Shown: positions 1 to 10,235, counted from the first letter of the stretch. The stretch: 64,000 nucleotides of DNA from CAUZWH01 sp965224275 (GCA_965224275.1 CBDCYR010000015.1:515923-579922); one strand, 5' to 3'. Notes: generated by a model from the letters alone, not told the origin. Program-made: numbers and translations.

Positions 1-558
1 GTTCAAAGGTAGTGGAAATCCTATTTTCTCTAACACCTACATAAGAAGACCGATTATACCTCTGATAAGCAAAGAATATAATGAACAGAGCGCCAACTAT
101 CCACTCATATTGCTGTCCAGTGATCTCCACGTTCCCCTCCGTGCACAGATTTTCTCACCTATTTCGGTCGAAGCTTACGCTCACCCCCACGGCTAAATCC
201 ACATTGCTAAGCGACCTAACCCAGCGAGTACCTTTGTTTGAGCAGGAATGTTGGTTTGGGTGGTAGCAATTGTGTTTAGGTTCCAAAATCACCTAATCCA
301 ACATGAACTCACCGTGGTTTAAGATTTACCGTAATTTGGTTATTGAAAAATATTCGGGTTCAACTGTATTTTCGTAGGGGTTATTACTAGGCAATCACGG
401 CCACAGGTAAATGGATTCAGTGTTTATGTTGGTGAAACGGCACGGTCGCCTATTATTCCGAAATGCGATGCGGATTTTTTCTTCTCAGCATGATCCGGTC
501 GTCATTTCTGTCGTAGAAACGCGATCTAGCCGGATATTAGGACCATGCCTAGGGTCGG
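1..558. other. Gene-poor stretch at window start
   Basis: No gene is supported here. The short open frames at 81-266 and 411-755 have no recognisable protein features, no convincing ribosome binding site, and the second runs into the antisense strand of the oxidoreductase gene. The stretch is more AT-rich than the genes that follow. I see no tRNA, hairpin terminator or IS end. Confidence 0.5.
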
Positions 559-1542
559 TCAGCCGCCGGCAACCTCGAGCAGCAATTTACCGGCAACACC
601 GCGCCCCTGGATCTTTGCGTGCATATCGCGCGCGCGCTCGAGCGAAAAGCGCTCGACGATTGGAACATCGAGCCAGCCCTCGGCAACGCCCTGAAGCACG
701 TAGTCATTGCCGCGCGCCCACAGCGCCGGCATGTCCATCACATGGTGAATGCTAAAGCGCGTGAATGCCTGCGACCGGTTCAACACACGGTCGCGAATAT
801 TGCCAAGCGGCGTTCCCTCGGCCTCGCCGATATTGATGACGTGGCCGAGTATGCGCACCGCGTCGAAGGTTTTGTCCAGCGTCGTGGCGCCAAGGGAATC
901 GATTGCAAGGTCGACCCCCCTGCCCTCAGTCAGATCAAGCACCGCAGAAACAAAATTCGTTTGGTTGAGATTGATCACGGTATCGGCGCCGTATTTCAGC
1001 GGCAGGTTTTCCTTGCCGGGCGTCCCCACCGTGCCGATGACACGGGCGCCCAACCGAACCGCGAGTTGCGTGACGAACAAGCCGACCCCGCCGCCGGCGG
1101 CGTGAACCAGAACTGTTTCACCTGCTTTTAATTGGTAGACGGTGTGCAGCATGTAATACGCGGTCAGCGCCTGAACCGGGTAAGCCGCCGCCACGTCAAG
1201 TCCAACGCCGTGGGGCAGACGGGTGACGACCGAAGCTGCCGCGGCGCAGGTTTCCGCGTAGCCGCCGCTACCGACCAATGTCGTGACACGGTCGCCGACC
1301 GATAGGTTGGTGATATCGGTCCCCTTCGCGGCCACGGTGCCCGAAACTTCCATGCCCGGAATGACCGGAAAGTCGATGCGGTGCGGATATTTTCCACTTC
1401 GCACTTGCGTGTCGGCCCAATTACAACCGCAATAAGCGACCTTGATCAGGATTTCGCCCGCGCGCGCCTTCGGTTCCGGGACATCGCGAAGTTGCAGCGC
1501 ATCGAGTTGTTCGCTGGGGGTGTCGACGACGATCGCGCGCAC
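559..1542 (-). CDS. Zinc-independent quinone oxidoreductase-like MDR dehydrogenase
   Basis: A 327-residue member of the medium-chain dehydrogenase/reductase superfamily, quinone oxidoreductase branch. These are cytosolic NAD(P)H-dependent enzymes acting on quinones or enones. The N-terminal GroES-like catalytic domain covers about residues 1-120. The Rossmann fold is marked by the glycine-rich AAGGGVG at 148-154. The catalytic zinc ligands of alcohol dehydrogenases are not evident, which fits the QOR branch. Length is typical of the family. It diverges from the hyuA gene at 1770, with about 230 bp between starts. Substrate is unknown. Confidence 0.85.
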   Translation of the reverse strand: MRAIVVDTPSEQLDALQLRDVPEPKARAGEILIKVAYCGCNWADTQVRSGKYPHRIDFPVIPGMEVSGTVAAKGTDITNLSVGDRVTTLVGSGGYAETCAAAASVVTRLPHGVGLDVAAAYPVQALTAYYMLHTVYQLKAGETVLVHAAGGGVGLFVTQLAVRLGARVIGTVGTPGKENLPLKYGADTVINLNQTNFVSAVLDLTEGRGVDLAIDSLGATTLDKTFDAVRILGHVINIGEAEGTPLGNIRDRVLNRSQAFTRFSIHHVMDMPALWARGNDYVLQGVAEGWLDVPIVERFSLERARDMHAKIQGRGVAGKLLLEVAGG

Positions 1543-1769
1543 TGGTTGAATCTCCTCAAACCGCTATTGCCGCTTCTCGCGAGCCAATGCCAAGCCGCTC
1601 GCGCTCGGCTGTTGATCCCAATTAACAGGATCAATCCGCCTTATATCACCTGCGTCATTGGCTTGCTCAGCAACTTGCCGCCCGAGTCGCGGCGAGCCTT
1701 GCCAACACTGCCTTTAGCGAACAAGCTGGCGCCCGCGAATAAGGCTTTTTGAATGGCGAGGGCGCGCGC

Positions 1770-3854
1770 GTGATACTCATTGGGGTCGATGTCGGCGGGA
1801 CGTTTACAGATGTCGTGGTTACCGATACCGACACCCGCCTGACCTCGATCCACAAAGTTCCGACCACCCCGGAAGATCCGTCCGTGGGTGTCATAGCCGG
1901 CCTCCAGGAGATTTGCGACCGCGCTGATATTGCCCGCGATGACGTCGAGCATGTGATGCACGGCACGACCATCGCTACCAACGCGGTGCTCGAATATGAC
2001 GGCGCCGTGACTGGCATGGTCACAACCGCCGGCTACCGCGACATCATTCATATTGGTCGCCATCAGCGGCCGCAGCACTACTCGATCATGCAAGACGTGC
2101 CCTGGCAGGATCGACCGCTGGTGCGCCGACGCCACCGGCTCACGGTCGCCGAGCGCCTGACGCCACCGCGCGGCGAGGTCGAGACCGCACTCGATGAAGA
2201 CGCCGTCCGCCAAGCCGCGCGCCAGCTCCGCGACGCCAAGGTCAATGCGATCGCGGTGTGCTTTCTGTTCTCCTACCTCAACCCCGCCCACGAAGATCGC
2301 GCCCGTGAGATTATTGAGGCCGAATACCCCGAATGCTTCGTCACAACGTCAGCGTCGGTGTCGCCTCAGTTCCGTGAGTTCGAGCGCTTTACAACCGCGG
2401 CGATGAATGCCTTCGTCGGACCCAAGGTGCGCACCTATGTCCGCGACTTGGAAGGTGCGATCAACGACAACGGGTTTGGCGCCGAGTTGCACGTGATGGG
2501 CTCGAACGGCGGTGTCGCCTCGGCCGCCATGGTCGCGGAGCGCCCGGTGTTGACTCTTTTGTCCGGACCCGCAGCCGGTGTTCTCGGCGGTTTGGTGAGC
2601 GGTGAGCTTTCCGGGCGTCACAACCTCATCACGTTCGACGTCGGCGGCACCTCCGCCGATATTGGCCTTATCCGCGACGGTGAATTCAGCGAGGCGACCG
2701 CGCGAGACACCTGGATCGGCGGCTATCCGGTGATGGCACCGATGATCGATATACACACGATCGGTGCCGGCGGTGGATCAATCGCGCACATCGACGCCGG
2801 CGGCGCGTTTCGGGTAGGACCCCAAAGTGCCGGCGCACAGCCGGGTCCCGCGGCCTATGGCCGGGGCGGTGATCAGCCGACCGTCACGGACGCGCAAATC
2901 GTGCTCGGGCGCTTGCCACCCAACAATTTCCTGGGTGGCAAAATGATCCTACACGCCGATGCATCGCACGCCGTTATCGACCGTCTCGGGGACGAAATCG
3001 GCCTCGGCCGGGACGAAGCCGCCGAAGGCGTGTTGACGATCGTCAACGCCAACATGGCCAATGCCATTCGCTCGCGAACAATTCAAAAGGGGCACGATCC
3101 GCGGGAGTTTGCCTTGGTCGCGTTTGGCGGTGCCGGCCCGCTGCACGGCGTCGATGTCGCCCGCGATCTCGGCATCCCCGAGGTAATCGTGCCGCCGTTC
3201 CCCGGCATCACCTCAGCGGTCGGACTCCTGACGACCGATCTTAAATACGACGCCATTCGAACCGAGTTTCAGATCAGCGGTGAGGTCGACGCTGGGCGCC
3301 TGACCAACGACTTCGGATCTATGCAACGCGCGCTCGCCAACCAATTCGAGCGCGACGGATTAACCGCCGAGGCCGTTGGCTATACCCGCTACGGAGACCT
3401 CCGCTATGTCGGCCAGGGCTACGAACTTCGCGTTCCGATTGCCGACGGCCCGGTCGGAGAGGCGACGATGACTCAACTCTTTAATGACTTTGAGGAGATC
3501 CACCGCACCGAGTACGGTCATGGGTTCGAGGACAGCCCGATCGAAATCGTCAACATTCGCCTCACTGGGATCGGTCATATGCCCAAGATCAAGCTGGGCC
3601 AAACGCGCGCGGTTGACGGCGCCGGCAGTACCCTCGATGAGGCGATTCTGGGGGCCGGCCAATGCACCTTCCGGCGCGATGGAGAATTGACCAGCCTGGC
3701 GACACCGCTTATTGCGCGCGACACGATTCCCGCTGGAAAACCGATTGATGGACCTGCGATCATTATCCAAACCGATTCGACCACCGTGATTCCGCCTGGC
3801 GCACGCGCCACCGCAGACGCTGACGGCAACCTAATTATCGAGACGGGAGTGTGA
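1770..3854 (+). CDS. hyuA: Hydantoinase/oxoprolinase subunit A (HyuA-type)
   Basis: ATP-dependent hydantoinase/5-oxoprolinase A subunit. Family members form complexes with HyuB proteins and hydrolyse cyclic amides, or carboxylate ketones in the acetone carboxylase relatives. The N-terminus carries GVDVGGTFTD, the phosphate-binding motif of the actin/ASKHA fold. Later landmarks are HGTTIATNAVLE, LSGPAAGVLGG and FDVGGTSADIGL. I chose the GTG at 1770 because GGCGAGGG lies 7-8 bases upstream and it places the conserved motif at the extreme N-terminus; a TTG at 1749 is also in frame. The hyuB start follows after one base, so the pair is translationally coupled. Substrate cannot be read from sequence. 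Confidence 0.88.
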   Translation: MILIGVDVGGTFTDVVVTDTDTRLTSIHKVPTTPEDPSVGVIAGLQEICDRADIARDDVEHVMHGTTIATNAVLEYDGAVTGMVTTAGYRDIIHIGRHQRPQHYSIMQDVPWQDRPLVRRRHRLTVAERLTPPRGEVETALDEDAVRQAARQLRDAKVNAIAVCFLFSYLNPAHEDRAREIIEAEYPECFVTTSASVSPQFREFERFTTAAMNAFVGPKVRTYVRDLEGAINDNGFGAELHVMGSNGGVASAAMVAERPVLTLLSGPAAGVLGGLVSGELSGRHNLITFDVGGTSADIGLIRDGEFSEATARDTWIGGYPVMAPMIDIHTIGAGGGSIAHIDAGGAFRVGPQSAGAQPGPAAYGRGGDQPTVTDAQIVLGRLPPNNFLGGKMILHADASHAVIDRLGDEIGLGRDEAAEGVLTIVNANMANAIRSRTIQKGHDPREFALVAFGGAGPLHGVDVARDLGIPEVIVPPFPGITSAVGLLTTDLKYDAIRTEFQISGEVDAGRLTNDFGSMQRALANQFERDGLTAEAVGYTRYGDLRYVGQGYELRVPIADGPVGEATMTQLFNDFEEIHRTEYGHGFEDSPIEIVNIRLTGIGHMPKIKLGQTRAVDGAGSTLDEAILGAGQCTFRRDGELTSLATPLIARDTIPAGKPIDGPAIIIQTDSTTVIPPGARATADADGNLIIETGV

Positions 3855-3855
3855 C

Positions 3856-5655
3856 ATGACCAAACCCACAGCCGCGGCACGCAATGCGCCGGACGTTGAT
3901 CATGTCACCGCGAGTGTCGTGCAGGGCGCGCTTGAGAATATCGCGGTCGAGATGGGCTACAAGCTGATGCGGATGTCGTATTCGTCGATCATCCGCGAGT
4001 CCGAAGATTTCGGCGCCGCCTTGGTCGACGCGCACGGTCGCGGCCTCGCCGAATCCGCCCAATCCACACCGCTCCAATCCGGCCCTATTCCCGGCTACGT
4101 CCGCGGCATCATGCGGACGCTCGACGCGCGTGGCGAAACCATCGAGCCCGGCGACGTGATCATGCACAACGACCCCTATGCGGGCGCGAGCCACGGCCCC
4201 GATATCGGCTTCGCCGTACCGGTGTTCGACCATGATGATCTGCTGGGCTTTGCGGTAACAACCGCGCATCACCTCGATATCGGCTCGCTGTCACCGGGCA
4301 GTTGCGGCATCGTCGACGCCATCGACGCCTACGCCGAGGGTCTCCAATTCAAGGCGATAAAAGTTTACGATCGGGGCGAAAAGGTCGTGCCGGTATGGCA
4401 CATCCTGCGCGACAACATTCGCGTTTCCGACCTCGTGGTGGGTGACATCGAAGCACAGATTGCTGCCGCTCGTTTCGGCGCCCAACAAATGCTCGATCTG
4501 GTGGGCCGCCATGGACGCAAGACCTTTGAGGCAGCGTGCGAATCGGTGATGAACTACTCAGAACGCCTGATGCGCCAGGCCATCGCGGACTTACCCGACG
4601 GCACCTACTCGGCCACCACCTACATTGACGGCTATCTCGATGATCCCGATCCCTCGCGCCGTGAATTGCCGCTGGTGGTAAACCTCACGATCGCGGGCGA
4701 CGGTATGGTCGTCGATCTCACCGGCACCGCCGATCAAGTCCCCGATCGGCCGATCAACATGCCCTTCGAGGGCACCGTGGATATCGCGGTCTGGCTAACG
4801 GTCCGCTCGGTGCTGCTCGATACGGAAACTCACGGCCATATTCCGGTTAATGAAGGTCTGGTGCGGCCGATCAAAATCATCGCGCCCAAAGGATCAATCA
4901 CCAATCCGGAGTTCCCAGCACCGACAATTGCACGCTTCGCGCCCGGCAACCAACTCGCCGATACCGTGATGAAAGCGTTGGCGCAGGTGGCGCCGAGGCA
5001 GGTCTCCGCCGGTATCGGCAACCTCAAGGTCATCGCCTTTTCCGGGATGCGCGACAATCAGCACTGGGTGCATATGGAGATCTTCGAGGGCAGCTATGGT
5101 GGCCGCTACGGCAAGGATGGCATGGATACGGTCGATACGCTCTATGCCAACACCCGCAACAACCCGATCGAAGACATCGAGTCGCATCTACCGCTGCGGG
5201 TCGACCGTTACGAATTGCGCGAAGACGTCAGCGGGGCCGGCGAATGGCGCGGTGGATTCGGATCGATTCGCGAGTTCGTTTATCAATCCGATGGCGGCGC
5301 CTCGGTCGAGGGCGAAGGGCACGGTTTCAATCCGTGGGGATTTGATGGCGGCGACGAAGGCCGCCCGGCGGCACTGCGGCTCGACCGGATCGAAGGCGGT
5401 GCCCAGGACCTTCCTTCCAAAGCACCCTACATGCCGCTCAAGACCGGCGATCGGTTTGTTTGCATCGGCCCGGCCGGCGGTGGTTACGGCGATCCGCTCA
5501 GGCGCGACCCTCATAAAGTCTTGGACGATGTGCTCGATGGGCTCATCAGCCGCGAAGCGGCGTTGCGCGATTATTGCGTCGCGATTTCTGCCAACTTCGA
5601 CCTCGACGAGACCAAGACCAGCGAGCTTCGGGCCAGCGGCAGAGCGTCCGCCTAG
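3856..5655 (+). CDS. hyuB: Hydantoinase/oxoprolinase subunit B (HyuB-type)
   Basis: A 599-residue HyuB-family protein, the normal partner of HyuA. Family features include the start of the conserved domain (VQGALENIAVEMGYKLMRMS), the HNDPYAGASHGPDIG segment near residues 110-125, and the C-terminal GPAGGGYGDPLRRD typical of the family. Length is normal. It starts one base after the hyuA stop and is probably the last gene of a two-gene operon. A second, differently organised hyu set lies at 14.3-20.1 kb. Substrate is unknown; cyclic amides or 5-oxoproline-like compounds are family expectations only. Confidence 0.88.
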   Translation: MTKPTAAARNAPDVDHVTASVVQGALENIAVEMGYKLMRMSYSSIIRESEDFGAALVDAHGRGLAESAQSTPLQSGPIPGYVRGIMRTLDARGETIEPGDVIMHNDPYAGASHGPDIGFAVPVFDHDDLLGFAVTTAHHLDIGSLSPGSCGIVDAIDAYAEGLQFKAIKVYDRGEKVVPVWHILRDNIRVSDLVVGDIEAQIAAARFGAQQMLDLVGRHGRKTFEAACESVMNYSERLMRQAIADLPDGTYSATTYIDGYLDDPDPSRRELPLVVNLTIAGDGMVVDLTGTADQVPDRPINMPFEGTVDIAVWLTVRSVLLDTETHGHIPVNEGLVRPIKIIAPKGSITNPEFPAPTIARFAPGNQLADTVMKALAQVAPRQVSAGIGNLKVIAFSGMRDNQHWVHMEIFEGSYGGRYGKDGMDTVDTLYANTRNNPIEDIESHLPLRVDRYELREDVSGAGEWRGGFGSIREFVYQSDGGASVEGEGHGFNPWGFDGGDEGRPAALRLDRIEGGAQDLPSKAPYMPLKTGDRFVCIGPAGGGYGDPLRRDPHKVLDDVLDGLISREAALRDYCVAISANFDLDETKTSELRASGRASA

Positions 5656-5811
5656 CGACACCCTCACGTATGGGGTTGGCGTCGGTCGCTCGTCGCGCCA
5701 CGCACCCACTGCATTCCGGGCCGCCGTCGCGAACACCGCGACTACGACTGCCGAAATTCATCAAAATCTTACTAAGACATTGTTTTAACGGAATAATTAT
5801 TATCTTAAAGA

Positions 5812-5825
5812 GTGACCCCCGTCAC
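5812..5825. promoter_or_regulatory. CRP-like operator (GTGA-N6-TCAC)
   Basis: The bases GTGACCCCCGTCAC form the palindromic core of a CRP/FNR-superfamily site of the CRP type. Its centre, 5818.5, lies 41.5 bases ahead of a transcription start predicted from the -10-like TATACT at 5848-5853. That is the classic class II activator position. The same half-sites recur at 26573-26680 and 35032-35045. Confidence 0.45.
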
Positions 5826-5859
5826 AGACCGTTATGGAGCCCAGGGTTATACTTGGATC

Positions 5860-5945
5860 ATCCTCCCTCTGATGCTGGTTGCAGGAAAGTATCCCTAACT
5901 GGCAACACAGAAACTTCGACCCCGCCTCTCCCGGCGGGGTTTTTT
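5860..5945 (+). ncRNA. Candidate CRP-dependent small RNA with anti-Shine-Dalgarno loop
   Basis: No protein fits the 350 bases between hyuB and the convergent hydrolase gene, yet there is an ordered set of signals: a CRP-like site at 5812-5825, a -10-like TATACT at 5848-5853, a pyrimidine-rich TCCTCCCTCT at 5861-5870, and a rho-independent terminator ending at 5945. The predicted transcript is about 86 nt. CCUCC-rich segments are known from several alphaproteobacterial small RNAs. The start point is inferred from the -10 box alone. An alternative is that the terminator only serves hyuB. Confidence 0.35.
5920..5945 (+). terminator. Rho-independent terminator
   Basis: A perfect 7-bp stem CCCCGCC/GGCGGGG (5920-5926 with 5933-5939) with a 6-base loop is followed by six T residues and a further T-rich run. 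It ends the candidate small RNA and/or the hyuAB transcript. Confidence 0.85.
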
Positions 5946-6012
5946 CTTCTTGGACACGGTTCATCCAACCGGACTGATGTCTTGGGTATCGCGTTAACCC
6001 GCGAGCGTTGCG

Positions 6013-6882
6013 TCAAGGCTTCAGCGTCAACCGTGCTTTTAGAAAAGCGATGATCTCGATAAGCGCGCGGTGCGTGGGTTCACCGTCTTCGCCCCACACC
6101 TCCTGGGCTCGGAACAGGCCACCATCGGTGGGGACGTAGCCGCCTAGATCGGCCGGTACATCGACGCGATCATGGGGCAGCGCGAAATGAGCGGTTAATA
6201 TGGCATGGTCCTTGCCTGGTATTTCGATACCGCGAAACGTCTCGCCGAATAGGGCGTTGAGTGCATCGAACTTCTCATGCTTGCACAGTCCGTCGTCTTC
6301 AAATCGGTAGCCGAGCAGCGCCGGTCCCCCGTGCTCGGAAGCGAGCCGGGCAGCGGCTTGCCTGGCTTGCTCGGGCTGGTCGACCGCAGCGTGCCCCGCC
6401 CCGAACAGGGGCAACGACGGTTGGCTGCCGACCGCAGCTTCGATGGCTGGTTCGGCGATTAGGCTCAGCGCGAAGTTACCGGTTAAGCACATGCCGATCG
6501 CACCGACTTTATCCTGGCCGCTACGTGCGGCGACCTCGTTGGCAAGCGCACGCAACCAGCCGAGAATAGGGCTGTTGCCGTCTCGCGCCCATAGGCGGAA
6601 CTCACGTTGGATACAAAGCTTTGGAACATTAAGAACCGTTTTGGCGGCGCTGAACGGGGTATCGAATTCACCGAACATCAGCGGCATGAAGACCCCGAAG
6701 CCCTCGTCCACCAGCTTGTCGGCGAGCAGACGGCACTCATGAACCAGCCCCGGCAACTCGTGCATCAACAGGATCGGCAGCCCATCACCACGAACGTAAA
6801 CGGGGTGCGAGATGCCGTTGCTCCGAAACGCAAAGTTCTCGTACGCATGGTTCGAGATCAACGGTGCGCACCTCTCACTCAC
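6013..6882 (-). CDS. Dienelactone hydrolase family protein
   Basis: A 289-residue alpha/beta hydrolase of the dienelactone hydrolase family. The nucleophile motif is GMCLTG, with cysteine in place of the usual serine, as in true dienelactone hydrolases. An early LMHELPG segment and a late DHAILTAHF provide the usual oxyanion and histidine regions. Family members open lactone rings in aromatic degradation. The gene stands alone, convergent with the hyuAB unit, with no chlorocatechol genes nearby. The first 15 residues are poorly conserved, so the start could be internal. Confidence 0.8.
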   Translation of the reverse strand: MSERCAPLISNHAYENFAFRSNGISHPVYVRGDGLPILLMHELPGLVHECRLLADKLVDEGFGVFMPLMFGEFDTPFSAAKTVLNVPKLCIQREFRLWARDGNSPILGWLRALANEVAARSGQDKVGAIGMCLTGNFALSLIAEPAIEAAVGSQPSLPLFGAGHAAVDQPEQARQAAARLASEHGGPALLGYRFEDDGLCKHEKFDALNALFGETFRGIEIPGKDHAILTAHFALPHDRVDVPADLGGYVPTDGGLFRAQEVWGEDGEPTHRALIEIIAFLKARLTLKP

Positions 6883-6922
6883 ATTTTCGTTCTAATAATC
6901 GATCTCGCCTGCGATAAGATCC

Positions 6923-7655
6923 TTAGAACCTATCGCCCCGGATTTCTGCATTCACGATGTCAAAGTGGGCGAGCGTTGCGCAAGCGCCGGGAAATTGAGG
7001 TAGCCAATCGGCGACTTTCCCTCGAAGCACCGATACGTCGTCGGGCGTTATGCTACTAAATTCCGAGGCCGAGAACGCTTGCCCTCGAAATACATAAAGA
7101 CGGGCTGCCTTAACTATTGGACTGACGTTCGGCTCAGCGAGAAACCACATAAGCTGGGCGCAACGTTTTTCCTTCGACGAGGTAGCAACCAGAGCCTGGC
7201 CGTGTTGGTCAACCGGCGGAGCTACCGCACGCAGCACTTGTTTGGCCTCGGAAGTTTGACCGGACAAAATGTAGGCGAGAGCAAGATTTAGTTTTGTATT
7301 TGCGTCTTCTTGAAGCGCGTCGGCAAACCTGAAATCCGATACAGCCCCAGGCAAGTCCCGCGTTGCAAGACGGGCGAACGCCATATTCACAATTATGCTA
7401 ACGAATTGAGATGTTTCTTGAAGCGCTTTCCCATTGGACTCCGCCCAATCTCGTGCGGCTTCCCCCTCGGCTACGGCTTCATCATACCGTCCCAATATGA
7501 CCAGCCCCGCAACAATATTGCCCCAAGTGCTAGTGCTCCTCAGTCCGAGCGATTCAGAGTTCGCTCTTCTCCAGGCAGTAAGTGCATTTGCGTACTCATT
7601 TCGATATAAGAGCGTGTTGAACGAAGCCGCTCCACGGCAGTTTTTGCTTCAGACA
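6923..7655 (-). pseudogene. TPR-repeat protein, 5'-truncated fragment
   Basis: From 7495 down to 6923 an open frame encodes tetratricopeptide-like helices (LGRYDEAVAEGEAARDW, LNLALAYILSGQTSEAKQVL). The same frame stays open upstream to a stop near 7655 (FNTLLYRNEYANALTAWRRA is readable) but contains no good start and begins mid-repeat. I read this as the C-terminal part of a longer TPR protein whose N-terminal part was lost next to the IS91-type unit. Function unknown. Confidence 0.5.
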
Positions 7656-7843
7656 TTGAGCCTTCCTCCTAATGTGCAGCGCTTGTTTCCGGGTGTTGGA
7701 GTGCCGGATTTGTGTCGGATCCCGGGTGCCGGTTCCGCAATCTAAGAGCCTACCTGTTTTCTGGTTTCCCACGGTTAGCATCGACCCCACTGATGGCCAG
7801 CCCCGGATTGTCCGGTGGAGCGCCGTTCAGGCCAGGGAGATCG

Positions 7844-8718
7844 ATGATGAAAACCACCGACACGACATACGTATCGCCTCTTCGAGGGCGGATGATGGAA
7901 CAGATGGGCATAGCCGGTCTGGCCGATAGCACACAGGCCATGTATCTGCGCGAGATCGAGACCCTCAACAAACATTACAACAAGCCGCCGGACCGGCTTG
8001 ACGCGAGGAGGTCCGCAGCTGGCTGCTGGCGAGGATCGAGCGCGGTCTCGACCCGAACACGACCAATGTAAGCCTCGGTGCGCTCAGGTTCCTGTATCGC
8101 GACACACTGCGCCGTCCCGAGATGGTCGACGGGCTCCGTTACCGCAAGAGGCCCCGCAAACTGCCCCGGTCAATGGCGGAGAAGGAGGTCGAGCGCTTGA
8201 TCCTCGCCATCTCCGACCTCCGTTATCGGGCCGCGACGGTTCTTGCCTATGGCGCCGGTCTCCGCATCTCGGAAACTGTTGAGGTGCAACTCATCGACAT
8301 CAAGTCGGACAAACGGCTTCTGCACATCCGTTCCGGCAAGGGCGGCGCCGAGCGCATGGCGCCGCTTCCCGACGGGCTCGTCGAATACCTGCGGCGTTAC
8401 TGCAAGAACCTCTTTCCACGACCGGTCACGTGGCTGTTCTACGGTGAGTCGCCGGAGGTGCCTCTCAAGATCGATACCCTGCGTGTTGCCTTTAAGAAGG
8501 CCTGCCGCAAGGCCGGCGTCGACGGCTGCCATACCTTCCATAGCTTGAGGCATTCGGCCGCCACCCACTGGCATGAGCGTGGCGGCAACATCGATGTCAT
8601 CCAGGATGTCCTGGGTCACCGGAATGCCGACACGACGCGCGGCTACGCCCGCGCCACCGGCAAGATGTTCGAGACCCTCGACCATCCGCTCTCGGGCTTC
8701 GACCTGATCGACGCCTGA
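7844..8718 (+). pseudogene. IS91-associated tyrosine integrase, frameshifted
   Basis: Starting at the ATG at 7844 or 7847 (AGGGAG upstream) the frame encodes the SAM-like N-terminal domain of an integrase (LADSTQAMYLREIETLNKHY). Near 8005 a single missing base, in GACGCGAGGAGG where GACGCCGAGGAGG is expected, throws it out of frame. The rest continues in another frame to 8718 with the catalytic domain intact: arginine in GAGLRISE, HSLRHSAATHWH, and LGHRNADTTRGY. Such integrases accompany many IS91-family transposases, as here. A single sequencing error could also explain the shift. Confidence 0.75.
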
Positions 8719-8724
8719 GGCGCC

Positions 8725-9972
8725 GTGAAGCGCAAAGACGCCGGCGTGGCTGATATTTTCCGCCGCGCCGGCGCAGATTACCGGCGGCGCCTGGCCGGCC
8801 AGCTTGACGCCGGACGCCTCAAGGTCATGGCCGCGATCGAGTCCTGCCGGACGTCCGTACTCGGTGGCCACATGTATCAATGCGACGGCTGCAGGCGCGA
8901 GCATCCGCTCTACAACTCGTGCCGCAACCGCCACTGCCCGTCCTGCCAGGGGCTTGCCGCAAGGCAATGGCTGGAGGCGCGCGCCGCCGATATCCTGCCG
9001 GTGCCGTACTTCCACGTTGTATTTTCGTTGCCCAAAGAAGTCAGCGGGATCGCCTTTTGCAACCGCAAGGTCGTGTTCAACATCCTGTTTCGCACCGCCG
9101 CCGAGACCCTGCGCACCATCGCCGAGGACGACCGTCACGGTGGACTGCGTATCGGCGGCACCGCGGTCCTCCACACTTGGGACCAGAAGCTCGGCTTCCA
9201 TCCGCATCTGCATATCGTCGTGCCTAACGCCGGCTTCGATGTCGCAACCGGCCAATGGAAGACCGGAAGCGGCACCTTCCTGGCCCCGGTCAAGGTCCTC
9301 GCCAGCCTGTTCCGGCGCCGCTTCCTTGAGGAGCTCACCCGCGCCCATGCACGCGGGAAAATCGAATTTCATGGCGGCATCGCCCATCTCGCCAATCCCG
9401 GAGAGTTCCACGCCACCCTCGTGGCCGCCCGCGGCAAGAACTGGATCGTCTACGCCAAACGACCCTTTCGCGATGCCGAACAGGTCTTCCGCTATCTCTC
9501 CCGATACACGCACAGAATTGCCATCGGCGACAGCCGCATCATCGCCTGCGATGGACAGAACGTCTCCTTCCGTTGCCGCAAGCCGACCAGTCCGGGGCAA
9601 AGGAAACCCCGCTACGGCACGGCCACCATCACCGCCGACGAGTTCATCCGCCGGTTCCTGTTGCATGTCCTGCCAAACGGACTGCATCGCATCCGCCACT
9701 TCGGAATCCTTGCCAATGGAAGCCGTGCCAAGACCCTCGAAGTCGCGCGCGAGGCGCTGGGTGTAAACGGCCTCCAGGCGCATACAGCCGTAACCCATGA
9801 CGGCGAGGAGGACGACCACCGCAATAGCGGCCTGGAGACCGGGATCGCGCCCGTTCCCTGCCCGCACTGTGGCGGCGAATTGCGGAAAATCCGGGAAATC
9901 TCCCGCCGGTACGATCCGTTCTCTTCACGAGACCCTCCCCCCGCTCAACCGGCGCAGGACGCGAAACCATGA
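8725..9972 (+). CDS. IS91-family transposase (HUH/zinc-binding)
   Basis: A 415-residue rolling-circle-type transposase. The N-terminal zinc-binding domain shows CDGCRREHPLYNSCRNRHCPSC. The HUH signature is seen in FHPHLHIVV and the catalytic tyrosine region in YLSRYTHRIAI. A second cysteine pair (CPHCGG) lies near the C-terminus. GTG start at 8725, six bases after the integrase stop. The gene is full length for the family and may be active in trans even though the partner integrase is broken. Confidence 0.9.
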   Translation: MKRKDAGVADIFRRAGADYRRRLAGQLDAGRLKVMAAIESCRTSVLGGHMYQCDGCRREHPLYNSCRNRHCPSCQGLAARQWLEARAADILPVPYFHVVFSLPKEVSGIAFCNRKVVFNILFRTAAETLRTIAEDDRHGGLRIGGTAVLHTWDQKLGFHPHLHIVVPNAGFDVATGQWKTGSGTFLAPVKVLASLFRRRFLEELTRAHARGKIEFHGGIAHLANPGEFHATLVAARGKNWIVYAKRPFRDAEQVFRYLSRYTHRIAIGDSRIIACDGQNVSFRCRKPTSPGQRKPRYGTATITADEFIRRFLLHVLPNGLHRIRHFGILANGSRAKTLEVAREALGVNGLQAHTAVTHDGEEDDHRNSGLETGIAPVPCPHCGGELRKIREISRRYDPFSSRDPPPAQPAQDAKP

Positions 9973-10235
9973 AACATCGGATCCCATCCGGATCGGCAAA
10001 CGTCGTCATCGCGTCGGCGAACCGGTCGGCGTGCGCTCAATTACGAACACAAGGCAATCGCCAACGAAAAGTGTCTCTACCGTCGGCAATCAGCTGTCGA
10101 AAAAATATAAATGCTGGTCGGAAGCCTCGTCTCACGCGTCCCAACGATAGTGACCACCCGCCCCGGCGCAGGCATCAACGCACTTTCCACATAGGCTGAC
10201 ACCTACACTCGCGGCCCACGGCCTCGTTCAAACAG

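Larger units (their letters stand above)
7844..9972 (+). mobile_element. IS91-type unit (integrase plus HUH transposase)
   Basis: A two-gene unit of the IS91 type, spanning the integrase remnant and the transposase six bases downstream. IS91 elements lack inverted repeats and target duplications, so the outer limits cannot be fixed by inspection. The perfect hairpin at 10236-10265 may be near the right end. The TPR gene to the left is truncated, which fits disruption at this boundary. Confidence 0.65.

Noticed and set aside
8170..9867. 565-residue open frame opposite the IS91 transposase
   Set aside because: It is the antisense shadow of a well-supported transposase in high-GC DNA; composition is low-complexity and no domain is visible.
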